A stretch of 64,000 bases of DNA from Desulfitobacterium dehalogenans ATCC 51507 (GCF_000243155.2 NC_018017.1:3410001-3474000); one strand, 5' to 3'; shown: positions 1-10,444, counted from the first letter of the stretch. Made by a program: numbers and translations. The notes: generated by a model not told the origin, from the letters alone.

Positions 1-3000
1 CTCCTCGATCAGGTTACCGGCCGGGTCATAGCGGTAGAGAGTATTCCTACCTCCTGGTTCCAGTTTGCCTGTGATCCGGTCCAACCCATCATAGGTGAGG
101 GAGGTGACTTTCCCTTCCGGGTCGGTGACGGTTCTCAGACGGCCTTTCGGGTCATAGTCCAAGATGGTGGTATTGCCATCCACTTCAGTAAGGGTGGTGA
201 GGTTGCCGGCCAGGTCATAACCGTAGGTGGTGCTGCGGCCAAGAACATCTTGCTCCTCACGGAGGCGGCCAGAGGGATCATAGGCGAGGTGCCTCAGGTT
301 GCCGCCGTTGTCTTCCTGGCGCACAAGACGATTCATCTTATCATAGTCGAAAACTGTGTGGAGTCCCAGGGGATCGGTGGTGCCGGTGAGACGGTTCATG
401 GCGTCATAAGTCCACTCATAGCGGCCCTCTGCCGGGTCGATCTGTTCGGTACGGTTGCCGCTAGCATCGTAGTGGAATTGGCTCACATTGCCGAGGGCAT
501 CGGTGGCCTTGATGGCGAGGCCGCGCCCGTTGTAGGCATAGGTGGTGGTGTTGCCAAGGGCATCGATCTGGGCGTGGAGATTGCCGGCGGGATCATACTG
601 AAATTGGGTTATATTGGCCAGGGGATCCTGGATTGCTGCGAGGCGATCGAGGGGGTCATAGATGTAGGTGGTGGTGTGACCTAAGGCATCGGTGTGGGTA
701 CGTAAGTTGCCGCTGGGATCGTAAATGAAGGAGTGTTTAGCGCCGCCTGGTTCGATGAGTTCGGCCACAGCATTCAGGCTGGTATACCGATAGGCGGTGG
801 TCTGACCTTCCTCATTGGTGCGGCTTAAGGGCAGACCTTGGGCATTGTAGGTATAATTGACCCTATAGCCTAAGGGATCCGTGCTTTGGAGCAGGTTGCC
901 ATTCGGATCATAGCTGTAGTGGTAATCCCTGCCGAGGCTGTCCTCGACACTCGTAACCCGGCCCAGGCGATCATAATGGAGGCTGGTTTTGACACCGCTG
1001 ATGTCCGTGATTTCGATGGGCCGCCGGAGGGAGTCATAGCGATAATGCTGGGAGGTGCCATCGGGGTGGGTGGTTTGGAGAAGATTGCCAAGGGCATCAT
1101 AGGTATAGCTGGAGGTTTGTCCGAGGGGGGTGGTGATGGTTTGCGGTTTGTCCACTCGGTCGTCATAAGCAATGGTGCTGCGGTAACCCCGCGGATCGGT
1201 GACCGCGAGGAGGCGTCCGAGAGCATCGCGCTCGAAATGGGTCACGCCGTGGTCCTGGTCGGTGATTGCGATCAGGCGATTGAGGGAGTCATAGGTGTAC
1301 CTTATTATGTAGCCTAACGGATCGGTTTCCTTGATTTTGTTGCCATTACGGTCATAGGTATATTCGGTGAGATTCCCTAAAGGATCTTGGACAGTCGTTA
1401 AACGGCTCATGTTGTCATAGCTGAAAAGGACTACATTTTGGTTAGGGTCGGTCATGGCGGTGTTGTTGCCATTAGGATCATAGCTGTAGCGATGGATACT
1501 CTGGTCAGGGAGCAGGGTATTGAGAAGTTTTCCTCTGGGATCATAGGCGAACCGGGTGAGGTTGCTTTCCGGATCGATGAGGGTGACGGGTTGACCGAGG
1601 GGGTTATACCAGTATTGGTAGGTATGGCCCAAGGGATCGATCACTTGGCTGAGATCGGCACCGCGGTAGTCATAGCGGGTGATGTAGCCTTCAGGATCTT
1701 TGATGCTCGTGATTTGACCTTGGGCGTTGTATGTATACTCCGTCAAGCTGCCGTCCGGAGTGGTGCGCTTTAGGAGGTCACCCTGAGCGTCATAGGCAAA
1801 ATCAGTGGTGTAGCCGTTAAAATCGGTGAGCGAGGTGAGATTGTTCTGAGCATCATAGCGGTAGAATTGCCTTAAGCCGTCCCAGCGTCTTTCCTCGACG
1901 CGGTTACCCCGCTGATCATAGCTGTAGGTAGTGATCCGGCCAAGGGGATCTTGGTAGGTTTTGAGGTTGTTGTCCTCATCATAGGTGTAAGCTTCCCTTG
2001 TTCCATCCGGTTTCATGATTTGGCTGGTGCGGTAGTGTTCGTCATAAGTGTAGGTGGTTTTGTTGCCGTTATTGTCAATGGTTTCGTTATAGCCCTCATG
2101 GTAGATGATCCGGCTTTTCTGGCCGTTGGCGTCGGTTTGGGCGGTGATGCGGTTGTCTTCGTCATAGCTGTTGTGGATTACTGGGTTACCATTGGGATCG
2201 GTAAAGGAGAGCATCCGCCCTTGCTCATCATAGTGGTAGTGGGTCTGTTCGCCATCAGCATCTTGGAAAGTGACCAGGTTGCCGGCTGGGTCATAGGTGT
2301 AGGAAAGGGTGCTCCGGTTGGGGAGGGTGATGGAGGTGATGCGTCCTTCGGGGTCCATGCTGACTGGGAAATCTTTGCCGGATGGGGAGGTGATCAGGGT
2401 GAGGAAATCTTCCTCATCATAGGTGAGGAAGGTCTTATTGCCCCGCGGGTCTTCGATGCCGGTGAGAAGGCCGGAGCGGGCAAAGGAGAAGGTGGTTTGA
2501 TCTTTTTGTTTGAGGCGAAAGCCGGTTTCGGTTTTCTCTAAGGTGTAGATTTCACCGGGCGGGGCTTTGTAAGTCCCATCGGTTTTTTTGCTGAAGGTGA
2601 TGGCACTGCCGTCGCTGCGCAGGTAAGCGAGGGAGCCGTCAGCCAGTGTTGCGATGGCTTGGCTGAGGATGGAGGTCCAGCCTTGGCCGAAGGGGCCGCG
2701 CCGGGTCATCATTTTTGAGTTATAGTCTCGGCTGATCTGGAAGGGGCCGCCGAAATCGGGGATACTGACATCTGTGGCGCTATAGTAAAAGTTGCCGGTG
2801 AGGAGGTTGATCGGTTCAAAGCCGAATTCACAATTCTTGGCCCGTCCGGCGAGGAGGTCGTCGATGCGCCTTTTATCAGCATCGGTAAGGTCTTTCGGGG
2901 TATAGGGTTTCCCTTGGTTTTGCTTTGGGGCGCGGATGAAGATGAGGTTGTTCTCGGTGAGCAGGTCGTCTTTCATGTTGTTATCTTGCATGAGCTGACG

Positions 3001-4989
3001 TTTTTCCACACCATAAAAGTGGGCGACGCGGGGCAGCAGATCTTTGGCTTTGGCCTGATAGATCTGGAAGGGGTCACTGATGCCCACCCCGCTGATCTTT
3101 CCTTCTTTGTCGGTGAAGGTGGCTTCAATATGGTAGAGTGTGTCCTGTTCAGGGAGTCGCCAAAAGCTGGTTTGCCAGTTGCTCTCTTGGCCTGGGTAGT
3201 GGTTATATGAGCCGCCCTGGGCGATCAGGGCTTGGAGTTCGGGGAGGGTTTCGGGCCTAAAATTAGGATAAAGGTAGTCCTTGGCGGCTTGGGCGCTGCC
3301 GGATAATCCCCCACCTCTCCCGACGGTGTAATAATCGACGGTAGCGTCTGGTTGGGCCATTCCGTCGGCAGTCAGACCGACAAACTGAAGCAAGCCATTG
3401 TTATTGGCTGCGGTAAAGGGTCTGAGCTGGATGGATGGTTTTTCTAAGGGGAGATTCGGATCGATGCTGCCTTGGTCTTCATAGGTGAATTCAAGGTAAG
3501 GGGTGGGGTTGCCTGCGGCATCGGCTGAATAGAATACTTCAGCCTGCTTCATTTCTTCGGTGTAGCGGAGAACGATGCCCTCGTTGGGTGTACCGCTGTA
3601 CCACGTGTTAAGAAGTCCGGTTATATCCCATTGGTAGTAGCCGGTCGTGCCGGTGATGGTGGTCTCGGCGGCCCATGCGGTCTCTTGGGGCTGATTAAGC
3701 CAGGTGAGACCGGTGATCGAAAAGGGTTCTTTGACTTGATGCAGTTCTACAGTGCGGGGTTCGTCACTCCAAGCGGTGTATTTATACATATTGAATTGGG
3801 CGGAGGTGATCGTTTGGTCTTCGTCTAGGGTGGGGAGGTTAAATTTAAGAAAGGTTCTTGTTCTTAAATGAGCACTTTGATGGTTAGCTATGTTGCCGCT
3901 GGTGATTCCGTCATCGAAACCGATGTAGGAAAAGCTATTATCGGTATAGAGTGCCGGAGAGCCTTCTTCAACGCAGGTATCTTGGATGGCTGCCGCGCCG
4001 ATAGTGAGGGTCGGGTCAAGGATTACCGGATAGGCCCTCTCCGGGGCGGCGAGCCAATCTTGATCCATCGTAATGATGATTTGGTCGCTGGTAAAGAGCT
4101 TTTTCTCCAGGTGCATCTGGACGTTGGTCGAGATGATGCCGGAGGCATCAATTAAATAGGGAGCCGGGAACACCCAAGAGGCGTCGTGGCTCCCTTTTTT
4201 ATAGCCGTAGATAGCACCATTTTCTTCTCTAAGGGTAAGGCCTTCTGTTTTTACGGACATGCTGAATGTAGTTTTATCCACATAGTTGTTGAAGATAATA
4301 TCTTCTTTGATCCTGGTGTTCAGAACGGTATAGCGGTAGTCTATGCCATCGAAGACATCGTGATAGAGGATGGTATTGCCTTGAATGGTGCTGTTTTGGA
4401 AGTCCCCTTCCAGCGGGATCAGCCCGAGGGAGGCCCCGGCGGAGCTGACGTTGAGGGGGTGTCCTTTGCTAAGCCTCGCGGGAAAGGAGGCTTTGAAGTC
4501 ATTGGCTTTGTTTTCATAGCTCTGGTTTGCGGGAGAGTCGTTCACACTCGCCGGTTTTCCTTTGCTCCCTTTTTTGTTTTGGTCTACAGGCACGAGGGTG
4601 TTGTCCACATCCTGATAGGTGCCTGATTCATTGAGAAAATGGATTTTGTCCATGAAGACAAAGGTGGTGGCCTTCCCTTGCCGATCGTTGAATGTTTTGC
4701 TGTTGGCTGTTCTGCGGCTGATTTTCTCTTGCTCCTTGCTGAAACGGTGCTCATAGGGGGGATCCTGTTTCAGTTCTTTTGGTTCTTTAAAGGGCTTTTT
4801 CGTCTTTCCTTTCTGAGGGGGTATGTTTTTGATTTTTTCTTTGGCCGGTAAGGTACGGCCATAGTAGTTTCCTTTTTTGTTTCCTTCGCTGCCGCTTTGG
4901 GCTAGGGCAACATCGGTGAAGATACCGTTGATGAAAAAGATGATGGCAATCACTAAGCTGAGGATTTTCTTTGTGGTTCTTGTACGCAT
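1..4989 (-). CDS. Secreted RHS/YD-repeat protein, C-terminal part outside the window
   Basis: The frame stays open for 1663 codons from ATG 4989 (SD GGAGGAAG) to base 1, so the C terminus is missing. Residues 1-32 form a signal peptide ending DVALAQS. A YPVILDPT motif near residue 323 is followed by a DNRLRE-type beta domain to about residue 500. Residues 645-690 (HFYGVEKRQLMQDNN) resemble a LysM module. Residues 715-770 match the DUF6531 entry domain of RHS proteins (NLLTGNFYYSATDVSIP). From about residue 830 on there are some 35 YD repeats of about 21 residues, such as YRYDPAGNLIEE. In this family the repeats build a cocoon around a C-terminal toxin or adhesin; that payload is not visible here. 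The regular repetitive DNA of 1-2500 is this coding repeat. Family and export are clear; the function is unknown. Confidence 0.9.
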   Translation of the reverse strand, partial: MRTRTTKKILSLVIAIIFFINGIFTDVALAQSGSEGNKKGNYYGRTLPAKEKIKNIPPQKGKTKKPFKEPKELKQDPPYEHRFSKEQEKISRRTANSKTFNDRQGKATTFVFMDKIHFLNESGTYQDVDNTLVPVDQNKKGSKGKPASVNDSPANQSYENKANDFKASFPARLSKGHPLNVSSAGASLGLIPLEGDFQNSTIQGNTILYHDVFDGIDYRYTVLNTRIKEDIIFNNYVDKTTFSMSVKTEGLTLREENGAIYGYKKGSHDASWVFPAPYLIDASGIISTNVQMHLEKKLFTSDQIIITMDQDWLAAPERAYPVILDPTLTIGAAAIQDTCVEEGSPALYTDNSFSYIGFDDGITSGNIANHQSAHLRTRTFLKFNLPTLDEDQTITSAQFNMYKYTAWSDEPRTVELHQVKEPFSITGLTWLNQPQETAWAAETTITGTTGYYQWDITGLLNTWYSGTPNEGIVLRYTEEMKQAEVFYSADAAGNPTPYLEFTYEDQGSIDPNLPLEKPSIQLRPFTAANNNGLLQFVGLTADGMAQPDATVDYYTVGRGGGLSGSAQAAKDYLYPNFRPETLPELQALIAQGGSYNHYPGQESNWQTSFWRLPEQDTLYHIEATFTDKEGKISGVGISDPFQIYQAKAKDLLPRVAHFYGVEKRQLMQDNNMKDDLLTENNLIFIRAPKQNQGKPYTPKDLTDADKRRIDDLLAGRAKNCEFGFEPINLLTGNFYYSATDVSIPDFGGPFQISRDYNSKMMTRRGPFGQGWTSILSQAIATLADGSLAYLRSDGSAITFSKKTDGTYKAPPGEIYTLEKTETGFRLKQKDQTTFSFARSGLLTGIEDPRGNKTFLTYDEEDFLTLITSPSGKDFPVSMDPEGRITSITLPNRSTLSYTYDPAGNLVTFQDADGEQTHYHYDEQGRMLSFTDPNGNPVIHNSYDEDNRITAQTDANGQKSRIIYHEGYNETIDNNGNKTTYTYDEHYRTSQIMKPDGTREAYTYDEDNNLKTYQDPLGRITTYSYDQRGNRVEERRWDGLRQFYRYDAQNNLTSLTDFNGYTTDFAYDAQGDLLKRTTPDGSLTEYTYNAQGQITSIKDPEGYITRYDYRGADLSQVIDPLGHTYQYWYNPLGQPVTLIDPESNLTRFAYDPRGKLLNTLLPDQSIHRYSYDPNGNNTAMTDPNQNVVLFSYDNMSRLTTVQDPLGNLTEYTYDRNGNKIKETDPLGYIIRYTYDSLNRLIAITDQDHGVTHFERDALGRLLAVTDPRGYRSTIAYDDRVDKPQTITTPLGQTSSYTYDALGNLLQTTHPDGTSQHYRYDSLRRPIEITDISGVKTSLHYDRLGRVTSVEDSLGRDYHYSYDPNGNLLQSTDPLGYRVNYTYNAQGLPLSRTNEEGQTTAYRYTSLNAVAELIEPGGAKHSFIYDPSGNLRTHTDALGHTTTYIYDPLDRLAAIQDPLANITQFQYDPAGNLHAQIDALGNTTTYAYNGRGLAIKATDALGNVSQFHYDASGNRTEQIDPAEGRYEWTYDAMNRLTGTTDPLGLHTVFDYDKMNRLVRQEDNGGNLRHLAYDPSGRLREEQDVLGRSTTYGYDLAGNLTTLTEVDGNTTILDYDPKGRLRTVTDPEGKVTSLTYDGLDRITGKLEPGGRNTLYRYDPAGNLIEE

Positions 4990-5109
4990 TTCTCTTCCTC
5001 CTCCACGTTTATCGTGACAACAATGTGTCGATTCTGACAAAAAAAGGCCTTAAACCCAACCCGCTTGTGCCCAGACTGTTGGAATGGGGGTCTCTATGTA
5101 GTTTAAGCC

Positions 5110-5115
5110 AGTATA
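5110..5115 (-). promoter_or_regulatory. Candidate extended -10 promoter of the RHS gene
   Basis: The minus strand reads TGCTATACT, an extended -10, about 120 nt upstream of the RHS start codon. No good -35 hexamer is visible. The 120 nt leader shows no riboswitch that I recognise. Confidence 0.35.
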
Positions 5116-5263
5116 GCATCTTGTTTTTGGCTAATTTTGTCACATTATGTGAAGATGTTAGATTTTCCCTAGGGACCTAAACGAAGCAGGACTAATGACC
5201 TACCTCGCTCTTTATTCAAGCACCCGTCCTGTTAAAAAGAAAAGGGCCATTTACCAAATCATG

Positions 5264-5982
5264 ACCACCCGCTCAGCGGGTGGTTTGCTCTAGCCCTATA
5301 AGGGCAGGGTACAGGCTGAGCCTTAAGGCTCACTGAAAGTTCCGCCAACCGCACTCTGCCCCGTGCTACCCCTAAAGGGGTTGGGGGGCTATTTTTTCTT
5401 CTTCTCTATAGCCTCCCCTGTAAATGGATCTACAAATTCCTTGATACTTAGTTGATCTGCTGCAATGTCCTCCTGCAACTGCTTTCGGATATACTGTTCT
5501 ATCGCTTTCTTATTTCTCCCTACTGTGTCAACGTAATAGCCTCTGCACCAGAAATGCCGGTTACCATACTTATACTTTAAATTGGCATGTCGATCGAAAA
5601 TCATCAATGAGCTCTTCCCTTTCAGGTATCCCATAAATGCCGATACACTTAATTTCGGAGGGATCGACACAACATATGGATGTGATCCGCACAGGCATTG
5701 GCTTCGATGATTTCTACTTTCTTATAATCGCACAATGTTCTTATTATCTTTCCTATATCCTTTTTGATTTTTCCATAAATGATTTGTCTTCGATATTTTG
5801 GGGCAAATACGATATGATATTTACAGTTCTATCGAGTATGTGCTAAACTTTCTGTATCCATTGGGATATCTACCTCCTCTTTGTCTAGTGCGGTTGGCGA
5901 AACCTGCACTATTCTATCAAAGGGGGGTAGGTTTTTCTACTCATAGCTAAAGCTTCTTGGAACCACCTGCATAGCAGGTGGT
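5264..5982 (-). mobile_element. Decayed IS200-like insertion element
   Basis: Both ends carry a hairpin with a 9 bp stem and 3 nt loop: ACCACCCGC/GCGGGTGGT at 5264-5284 and ACCACCTGC/GCAGGTGGT at 5962-5982. Subterminal end hairpins are the hallmark of IS200/IS605 elements. A second inverted pair lies inside: GTTCCGCCAACCGCACT near 5339 and AGTGCGGTTGGCGAAAC near 5887. The stretch 5290-5385, just after the transposase, holds several more small palindromes (CCCTATAAGGG, GAGCCTTAAGGCTC, ACCCCTAAAGGGGT). The single gene inside is broken, and no tnpB is present. Exact ends are approximate. Confidence 0.75.
5389..5861 (-). pseudogene. tnpA: IS200-type transposase tnpA, nonsense mutation plus frameshift
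   Basis: From ATG 5861, behind AGGAGG, the protein starts MDTESLAHTR and then meets TAG at codon 11, where the family has Trp. Read through, it continues NCKYHIVFAPKYRRQ and EANACADHIHML, which contains the HUH-type His-x-His pair. After HML one base is missing relative to intact relatives (family HMLVSIPPK), shifting the frame near 5670. The remaining 93 codons (IPPKLSVSAFMGYLKGK to the end at 5389) carry the C-terminal half, including the conserved RGYYVDTVGRN. The nominal length of about 157 codons fits IS200 TnpA. Two independent lesions make it inactive. Confidence 0.85.
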
Positions 5983-5997
5983 TTTCGTTTATACAAA

Positions 5998-6031
5998 AAG
6001 ATCTCCCGCCGAAAAACGGCAGGGAGATCTT
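5998..6031 (-). terminator. Rho-independent terminator of the gcv operon
   Basis: The minus strand forms AAGATCTCCC(T)GCCG, a TTTTT loop, CGGCGGGAGATCTT, then TTTTTGTAT. It lies about 40 bp after the gcvPB stop codon. Confidence 0.85.
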
Positions 6032-6071
6032 CTTCATCAACACAATAGTTTTTTTATTGCTCACGAATTCC

Positions 6072-7535
6072 TTACTGGGACTTCCGCCAGCGCAAATCAG
6101 GCTTGCGGGCAGCTCCCGTTTCATCCAAACGGGTCACCAGGGTATCGTAGGGAGCATTTTTCACCTTTTCCGCATCTTGCTTCACTTCTTCAGCGATTTG
6201 GATCATCACCCTGGCAAATTCCTCCAGAGTCTCCATGCTCTCCGTCTCTGTGGGCTCAATCATCATCGCCTCTTCCACAATGAGGGGGAAGTAAATCGTA
6301 GGGGGATGATAACCATAATCCAGAAGCCGCTTGGCAATATCCAAGGTATGGATTCCATAATCCTTCAGATTTTTGGGGGTGATAATAAACTCATGCATGC
6401 ACACCCGATCATAGGGTAGGTGATAATGCTCCTTCAAAATGCTCATAAGGAAGTTGGCATTGAGGACAGCATTATGGGATGCAGCAGTCAGCCCCTCCCC
6501 GCCCAGAGCCCGGATATAGGCATAGGCTCTCACCAATACTCCGAAATTAGCCTGGAAAGCTCTTACCCGGCCAATGGAGAGAGGACGGTGGGCATCCAAG
6601 GTATATTGGCCCCCAGGCGTCCGAGCCACCACAGGTTTGGGCAGATAGGGAGCGAGAAATTCCTTCACCCCCACCGGCCCTGCTCCTGGTCCCCCTCCGC
6701 CATGGGGAGTGGAAAAGGTCTTGTGCAGGTTAAGATGAACCACATCAAAACCCATATCGCCAGGACGGGCTATCCCCATGATGGCGTTGGCATTGGCTCC
6801 GTCATAATAGATCAGGCCCCCCACATCGTGGATGATTTGGGCGATTTCCAGGATGTTTTCATCAAATAATCCCAGGGTATTGGGGTTGGTCAGCATCAAG
6901 GCGGCCACTTCATCGTTGGCGACCTGGCGTAAAGCCTCGATGTCCACTCCTCCCCGCTTATTGCTGGGCACCTGAACGATTTCATATCCGGCCATGGCCG
7001 CTGTTGCCGGGTTGGTCCCATGAGCGGAATCGGGAACAATGACTTTTTTGCGTTTAACATCCTGACGATGCTCATGGTAGGCTTTGATGATGAGAATTCC
7101 AGTCATCTCCCCATGGGCCCCTGCAGCAGGCTGCAAGGTAAAGGCATCCATGCCTGTAATCTCGGCAAGTTCCTCCTGGAGTTCGACCATTAAGCCCAAG
7201 GCACCTTGGGTCAATTCTTCCGGCTGATAGGGATGAATCTGACTAAAGCCCGGCAATCGGGCCAGTTTCTCATTCACCTTGGGATTGTATTTCATGGTGC
7301 AGGAACCTAAAGGATAAAACCCTGTATCCACCCCATGATTGAAGGAAGACAGCCGGGTGAAATGGCGGACCACATCCACCTCAGAGATCTCCGGCAGTTC
7401 AGGTTCCTTATCTCTTAAAAACTCTTGAGGAATCAAATCCTCCAGAGGAATTTCCGGCACATCACAGGAGGGCAGGCTTACTCCCGTCCGCCCTTCCCTG
7501 CTTAGTTCAAAGATCAGCGGTTCTAAGGCTCTCAT
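6072..7535 (-). CDS. gcvPB: Glycine dehydrogenase (decarboxylating) subunit 2
   Basis: Second half of the split P-protein of the glycine cleavage system; with gcvPA it decarboxylates glycine and passes the aminomethyl group to lipoyl-GcvH. At 487 residues it has the usual length. The PLP lysine is Lys272 in [18 protein letters not shown], with the glycine-rich loop beside it. Other family motifs are SCTMKYNPK and [11 protein letters not shown]. Its ATG overlaps the gcvPA stop by 4 bases (ATGA), typical of translational coupling. It is the last gene of the riboswitch-controlled gcvT-H-PA-PB operon and is followed by a strong terminator. Identification is very secure. Confidence 0.97.
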   Translation of the reverse strand: MRALEPLIFELSREGRTGVSLPSCDVPEIPLEDLIPQEFLRDKEPELPEISEVDVVRHFTRLSSFNHGVDTGFYPLGSCTMKYNPKVNEKLARLPGFSQIHPYQPEELTQGALGLMVELQEELAEITGMDAFTLQPAAGAHGEMTGILIIKAYHEHRQDVKRKKVIVPDSAHGTNPATAAMAGYEIVQVPSNKRGGVDIEALRQVANDEVAALMLTNPNTLGLFDENILEIAQIIHDVGGLIYYDGANANAIMGIARPGDMGFDVVHLNLHKTFSTPHGGGGPGAGPVGVKEFLAPYLPKPVVARTPGGQYTLDAHRPLSIGRVRAFQANFGVLVRAYAYIRALGGEGLTAASHNAVLNANFLMSILKEHYHLPYDRVCMHEFIITPKNLKDYGIHTLDIAKRLLDYGYHPPTIYFPLIVEEAMMIEPTETESMETLEEFARVMIQIAEEVKQDAEKVKNAPYDTLVTRLDETGAARKPDLRWRKSQ

Positions 7536-8872
7536 TTTATCTCCCCCATTCTGGCCACAAGCCTGTCGATATCTTCTTTAGCCTTTGTTTCTGTTACACA
7601 GAAGAGAAGATGATGATCCAGTTCGGGGTAGAAGCGGGAAAGTTCAAGACCGCCAATGATCTTATGGCTTAAAAGCACTTCATTGATTTTCCGAGGACTG
7701 ATCTCAGTCTTGACCACAAACTCATGAAAAAAAGGACTCTGGAAAGCAAGGCTCATACCGGGGAGCTTGCTAATCTCCCGGGCCCCATAATGGGCCTTCT
7801 GCAGATTAAGTCTTGCCATTTCTTTTAATCCCTGTTTTCCCAATCCTGAGAGATGGATGGTAAAGGCCAAGGCACAAAGAGCCTCGTTGGAACAGATGTT
7901 GGATGCCGCCTTTTCCCGGCGGATATGCTGTTCCCGGGCTTGCAGAGTGAGGACATAGCCCTTCTTGCCGTTTTTGTCTTTGGTGGCACCTACGATCCGC
8001 CCGGGCATCCGGCGTACATATTTTTCCCGACAAGCCAGGAACCCCAGATAAGGGCCGCCGAAATTCAGGGGATTGCCAAAGGGCTGACCCTCACCGACCA
8101 CAATATCCGCCCCCAGCTCCCCTGGAGATTTAAGCAATCCCAAAGACACGGGGTTAACCACCATGACAAAAAGCGCCCCCTTGGCATGTGCCATTTCGCC
8201 AATCTCTTGGGCCTTTTCTATGGTACCAAAGAAATTAGGACTTTGGAGAAGGACAGCCGCCACCTCAGTATTCAGTACTTTTTCTAAAGCTTCAAGATCC
8301 ACGGCCCCCTCCCCATAAGGGACCTCAAGGATTTCTACCCCTCGGGGAAGAAGATAGGTCTGGAGTACCTCCCGGTATTCCGGGTGAATCGTTTGGGGTA
8401 CCAGGACTTTCTTTCTTCGGGTGGCATCACAGCTCATTAAAGCTGCTTCAGCAAGGGCCGACGCCCCGTCATACATGGAAGCATTGGCACCGTCCATACC
8501 CGTCAGCTCACAGACAAGAGTCTGGAACTCATAGATAGCCTGCAAGGTCCCTTGACTGATCTCCGGCTGATAAGGGGTATAGGCCGTATAGAACTCCGAG
8601 CGCAGTAAGAGCTGATCCACATAGCTGGGGATAAAGTGCTCATAAGCCCCCGCACCCAAGTAAGAGGTATACTCTTCTACGGTTTTATTCTCCGCAGCCA
8701 GCTTGCTGAAGTATTTTACCAGTTCAAGCTCCGATAGTCCCTCCCGAATCTTCAATTGAGCTTGGCGCCGAACGCTTTCCGGGATATCCGCAAAAAGCTC
8801 TTCAAGGGAGCCTACTCCAATCCGGGTGAGGATTTGTTCCTGCTGGTCCACCGTGTTCGGCACATAATTCAT
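7532..8872 (-). CDS. gcvPA: Glycine dehydrogenase (decarboxylating) subunit 1
   Basis: First half of the split glycine decarboxylase (446 aa). It is homologous to the PLP fold but lacks the Schiff-base lysine, which is in GcvPB. Recognisable stretches are the N-terminal [37 protein letters not shown] and [15 protein letters not shown]. The ATG directly follows the gcvH stop (TAAATG), so translation is coupled. Splitting of P-protein into two subunits is standard in Firmicutes. Confidence 0.96.
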   Translation of the reverse strand: MNYVPNTVDQQEQILTRIGVGSLEELFADIPESVRRQAQLKIREGLSELELVKYFSKLAAENKTVEEYTSYLGAGAYEHFIPSYVDQLLLRSEFYTAYTPYQPEISQGTLQAIYEFQTLVCELTGMDGANASMYDGASALAEAALMSCDATRRKKVLVPQTIHPEYREVLQTYLLPRGVEILEVPYGEGAVDLEALEKVLNTEVAAVLLQSPNFFGTIEKAQEIGEMAHAKGALFVMVVNPVSLGLLKSPGELGADIVVGEGQPFGNPLNFGGPYLGFLACREKYVRRMPGRIVGATKDKNGKKGYVLTLQAREQHIRREKAASNICSNEALCALAFTIHLSGLGKQGLKEMARLNLQKAHYGAREISKLPGMSLAFQSPFFHEFVVKTEISPRKINEVLLSHKIIGGLELSRFYPELDHHLLFCVTETKAKEDIDRLVARMGEIK

Positions 8873-9259
8873 TTATTGGCCCTCCTCCGCTAGAAACGCC
8901 TCATATTCTGCGGCAGATAATAACTGCTCCAATACTTTCAGATCATCCACTTCCACTTTGACCAGCCATCCCTCGCCATAAGGATCATTATTCAAGAGTT
9001 CAGGAGAATCCAGAACCTCTTCATTATATTCAACAACCCTGCCACCAATCGGGGCAATAAGATCGGACACTGCTTTAACGGATTCAACGGTTCCAAAAGC
9101 CTCTCCGGCCACCACAGTGGTATCGTTATCAGGCAGTTCTACAAAGACCACATCACCTAAGCTGTCCTGGGCATGGGCCGTAATCCCCAAAGTCACGGTA
9201 TTCCCTTCCACCTTAGCCCACTCATGAGATTTGCTGTACTTTAATTCTACTGGATTCAT
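8873..9259 (-). CDS. gcvH: Glycine cleavage system H protein
   Basis: Lipoyl carrier of the glycine cleavage system (128 aa), shuttling the aminomethyl group between P, T and L proteins. The lipoylated lysine is Lys62 in ESVKAVSD, preceded by GEAFGTVE. The N-terminal KYSKSHEW and C-terminal LNNDPYGEGWLVKV motifs are intact. It sits between gcvT and gcvPA in one operon. No lipoate synthase or ligase is visible in the window. The E3 partner is probably the dihydrolipoyl dehydrogenase at 56.4-57.8 kb. Confidence 0.97.
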   Translation of the reverse strand: MNPVELKYSKSHEWAKVEGNTVTLGITAHAQDSLGDVVFVELPDNDTTVVAGEAFGTVESVKAVSDLIAPIGGRVVEYNEEVLDSPELLNNDPYGEGWLVKVEVDDLKVLEQLLSAAEYEAFLAEEGQ

Positions 9260-9352
9260 ACTATCATCCTCCTTATTTTGCGGGGAAAAGGAACAGGTCT
9301 CTTAACCCCATTTGATTGTTTTATAGAAATTCCCAAGGTACTCCCCTTGACC

Positions 9353-10444
9353 CTACCGCTTGTAGAACTGAGAGGGAATAATCCGGGCTTTGACGGCTTT
9401 CCCACGGATGATGACATCCAAGGTTTCCCCGATTTGAGCATACTCCGGGGGAATCAGCCCAAGGGCAATGTTTTTGTTTAGAGTCGGTGAAAAAGAGCCT
9501 GAGGTAATAAAGCCGATTTCTTTTCCTACTTTCTGAAGGGGATAATGGGAGCGGGCTATTCCACGTTCGATCATTTCCAGACCTACCAACTTTCTCGGAA
9601 TTCCCTTCTCCTTTTGCGCTGATAATGCCTCCTTGCCAACAAAATGTTCCTTTTCCAACCTAACAAAAAATCCCAGTCCAGCCTCCAACGGTGTAATATC
9701 CGAGCCGAGCTCATTTCCATATAAGGGCAGCCGGGCTTCAAAACGAAGAGTATCCCGGGCGCCAAGACCGATGGGTTGAACTCCCTCCTCTGCCCCGACT
9801 GCGAGGATTCTATCCCACATCCGGGGAGCATGATCAGGAGGGAGGTAAACTTCAAAGCCGTCTTCCCCGGTATACCCTGTTCTGGAGATCAGGCAAAGGA
9901 CTCCATCCACTTCCCCATGTGTAAACCAATAGTACTTTATTTGAGATAAATCCAACCTCGTAAGCTTTTGGAGGATTTTCTCCGCCAAGGGGCCTTGCAA
10001 TGCCAGCTGGGCAAAATCCTCAGAGCGATTTTCCAGATGTATCTCAAAGCCCTGAGCTTTATCCTGCATCCAAGCAAAATCCTTATCCGTGTTGGAGGCA
10101 TTGACCACAATTAAAAAATGTTCCTGACTATAGCGGTACACCAGTAAATCATCCACGACACCCCCATCTGGAGCGCACATAGGAGAATATTGAATTTGGT
10201 TATCCTGAATCCGTGAGACATCGTTGGTAAGTATGTACTGCAAGAAAGCAAGGCTATCCTTTCCCTTTAACTCCACCTCACCCATGTGAGAGACATCAAA
10301 AAGCCCCGCTTTACTGCGCACCGTCTTGTGCTCCTCAAGGACTCCGGCGTATTGGACCGGCATTTCCCAGCCGCCAAAATCGATGAGCTTTGCTCCTAGT
10401 TGCTGATGCTTTTCATACAGTGGTGTTCTTTTTAGATTCGTCAC
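9353..10444 (-). CDS. gcvT: Aminomethyltransferase (glycine cleavage T protein)
   Basis: Transfers the methylene group from aminomethyl-lipoyl-GcvH to tetrahydrofolate, releasing ammonia. The 363-aa length is normal. Seen motifs include RTPLYEKH, LIDFGGWEMPVQY and GLFDVSHMGEV at the N terminus, and SRTGYTGEDGFEVY and GLGARDTLRFEA in the folate-binding fold. The start is a GTG at 10444 behind GGGAGGTG. It is the first gene after the glycine riboswitch. The 93 bp before gcvH are noncoding except for its SD. Confidence 0.96.
   Translation of the reverse strand: MTNLKRTPLYEKHQQLGAKLIDFGGWEMPVQYAGVLEEHKTVRSKAGLFDVSHMGEVELKGKDSLAFLQYILTNDVSRIQDNQIQYSPMCAPDGGVVDDLLVYRYSQEHFLIVVNASNTDKDFAWMQDKAQGFEIHLENRSEDFAQLALQGPLAEKILQKLTRLDLSQIKYYWFTHGEVDGVLCLISRTGYTGEDGFEVYLPPDHAPRMWDRILAVGAEEGVQPIGLGARDTLRFEARLPLYGNELGSDITPLEAGLGFFVRLEKEHFVGKEALSAQKEKGIPRKLVGLEMIERGIARSHYPLQKVGKEIGFITSGSFSPTLNKNIALGLIPPEYAQIGETLDVIIRGKAVKARIIPSQFYKR

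Noticed and set aside
1-2500. Apparent tandem DNA repeat or CRISPR-like periodicity of about 63 bp
   Set aside because: The units translate to YD repeats in one open frame and diverge at codon third positions, so this is protein repetition.
250-4851. Series of plus-strand ORFs of 60-200 codons
   Set aside because: They are antisense to the long RHS frame. The regular codon repeats on the minus strand explain them, and none resembles a known protein.
4990-5109. c-di-GMP riboswitch before the RHS gene
   Set aside because: A GCACAAGCGGG segment first looked suggestive, but the conserved GEMM core motifs are missing.
5637-5846. Plus-strand 69-codon ORF in the IS element
   Set aside because: Antisense to the broken transposase.
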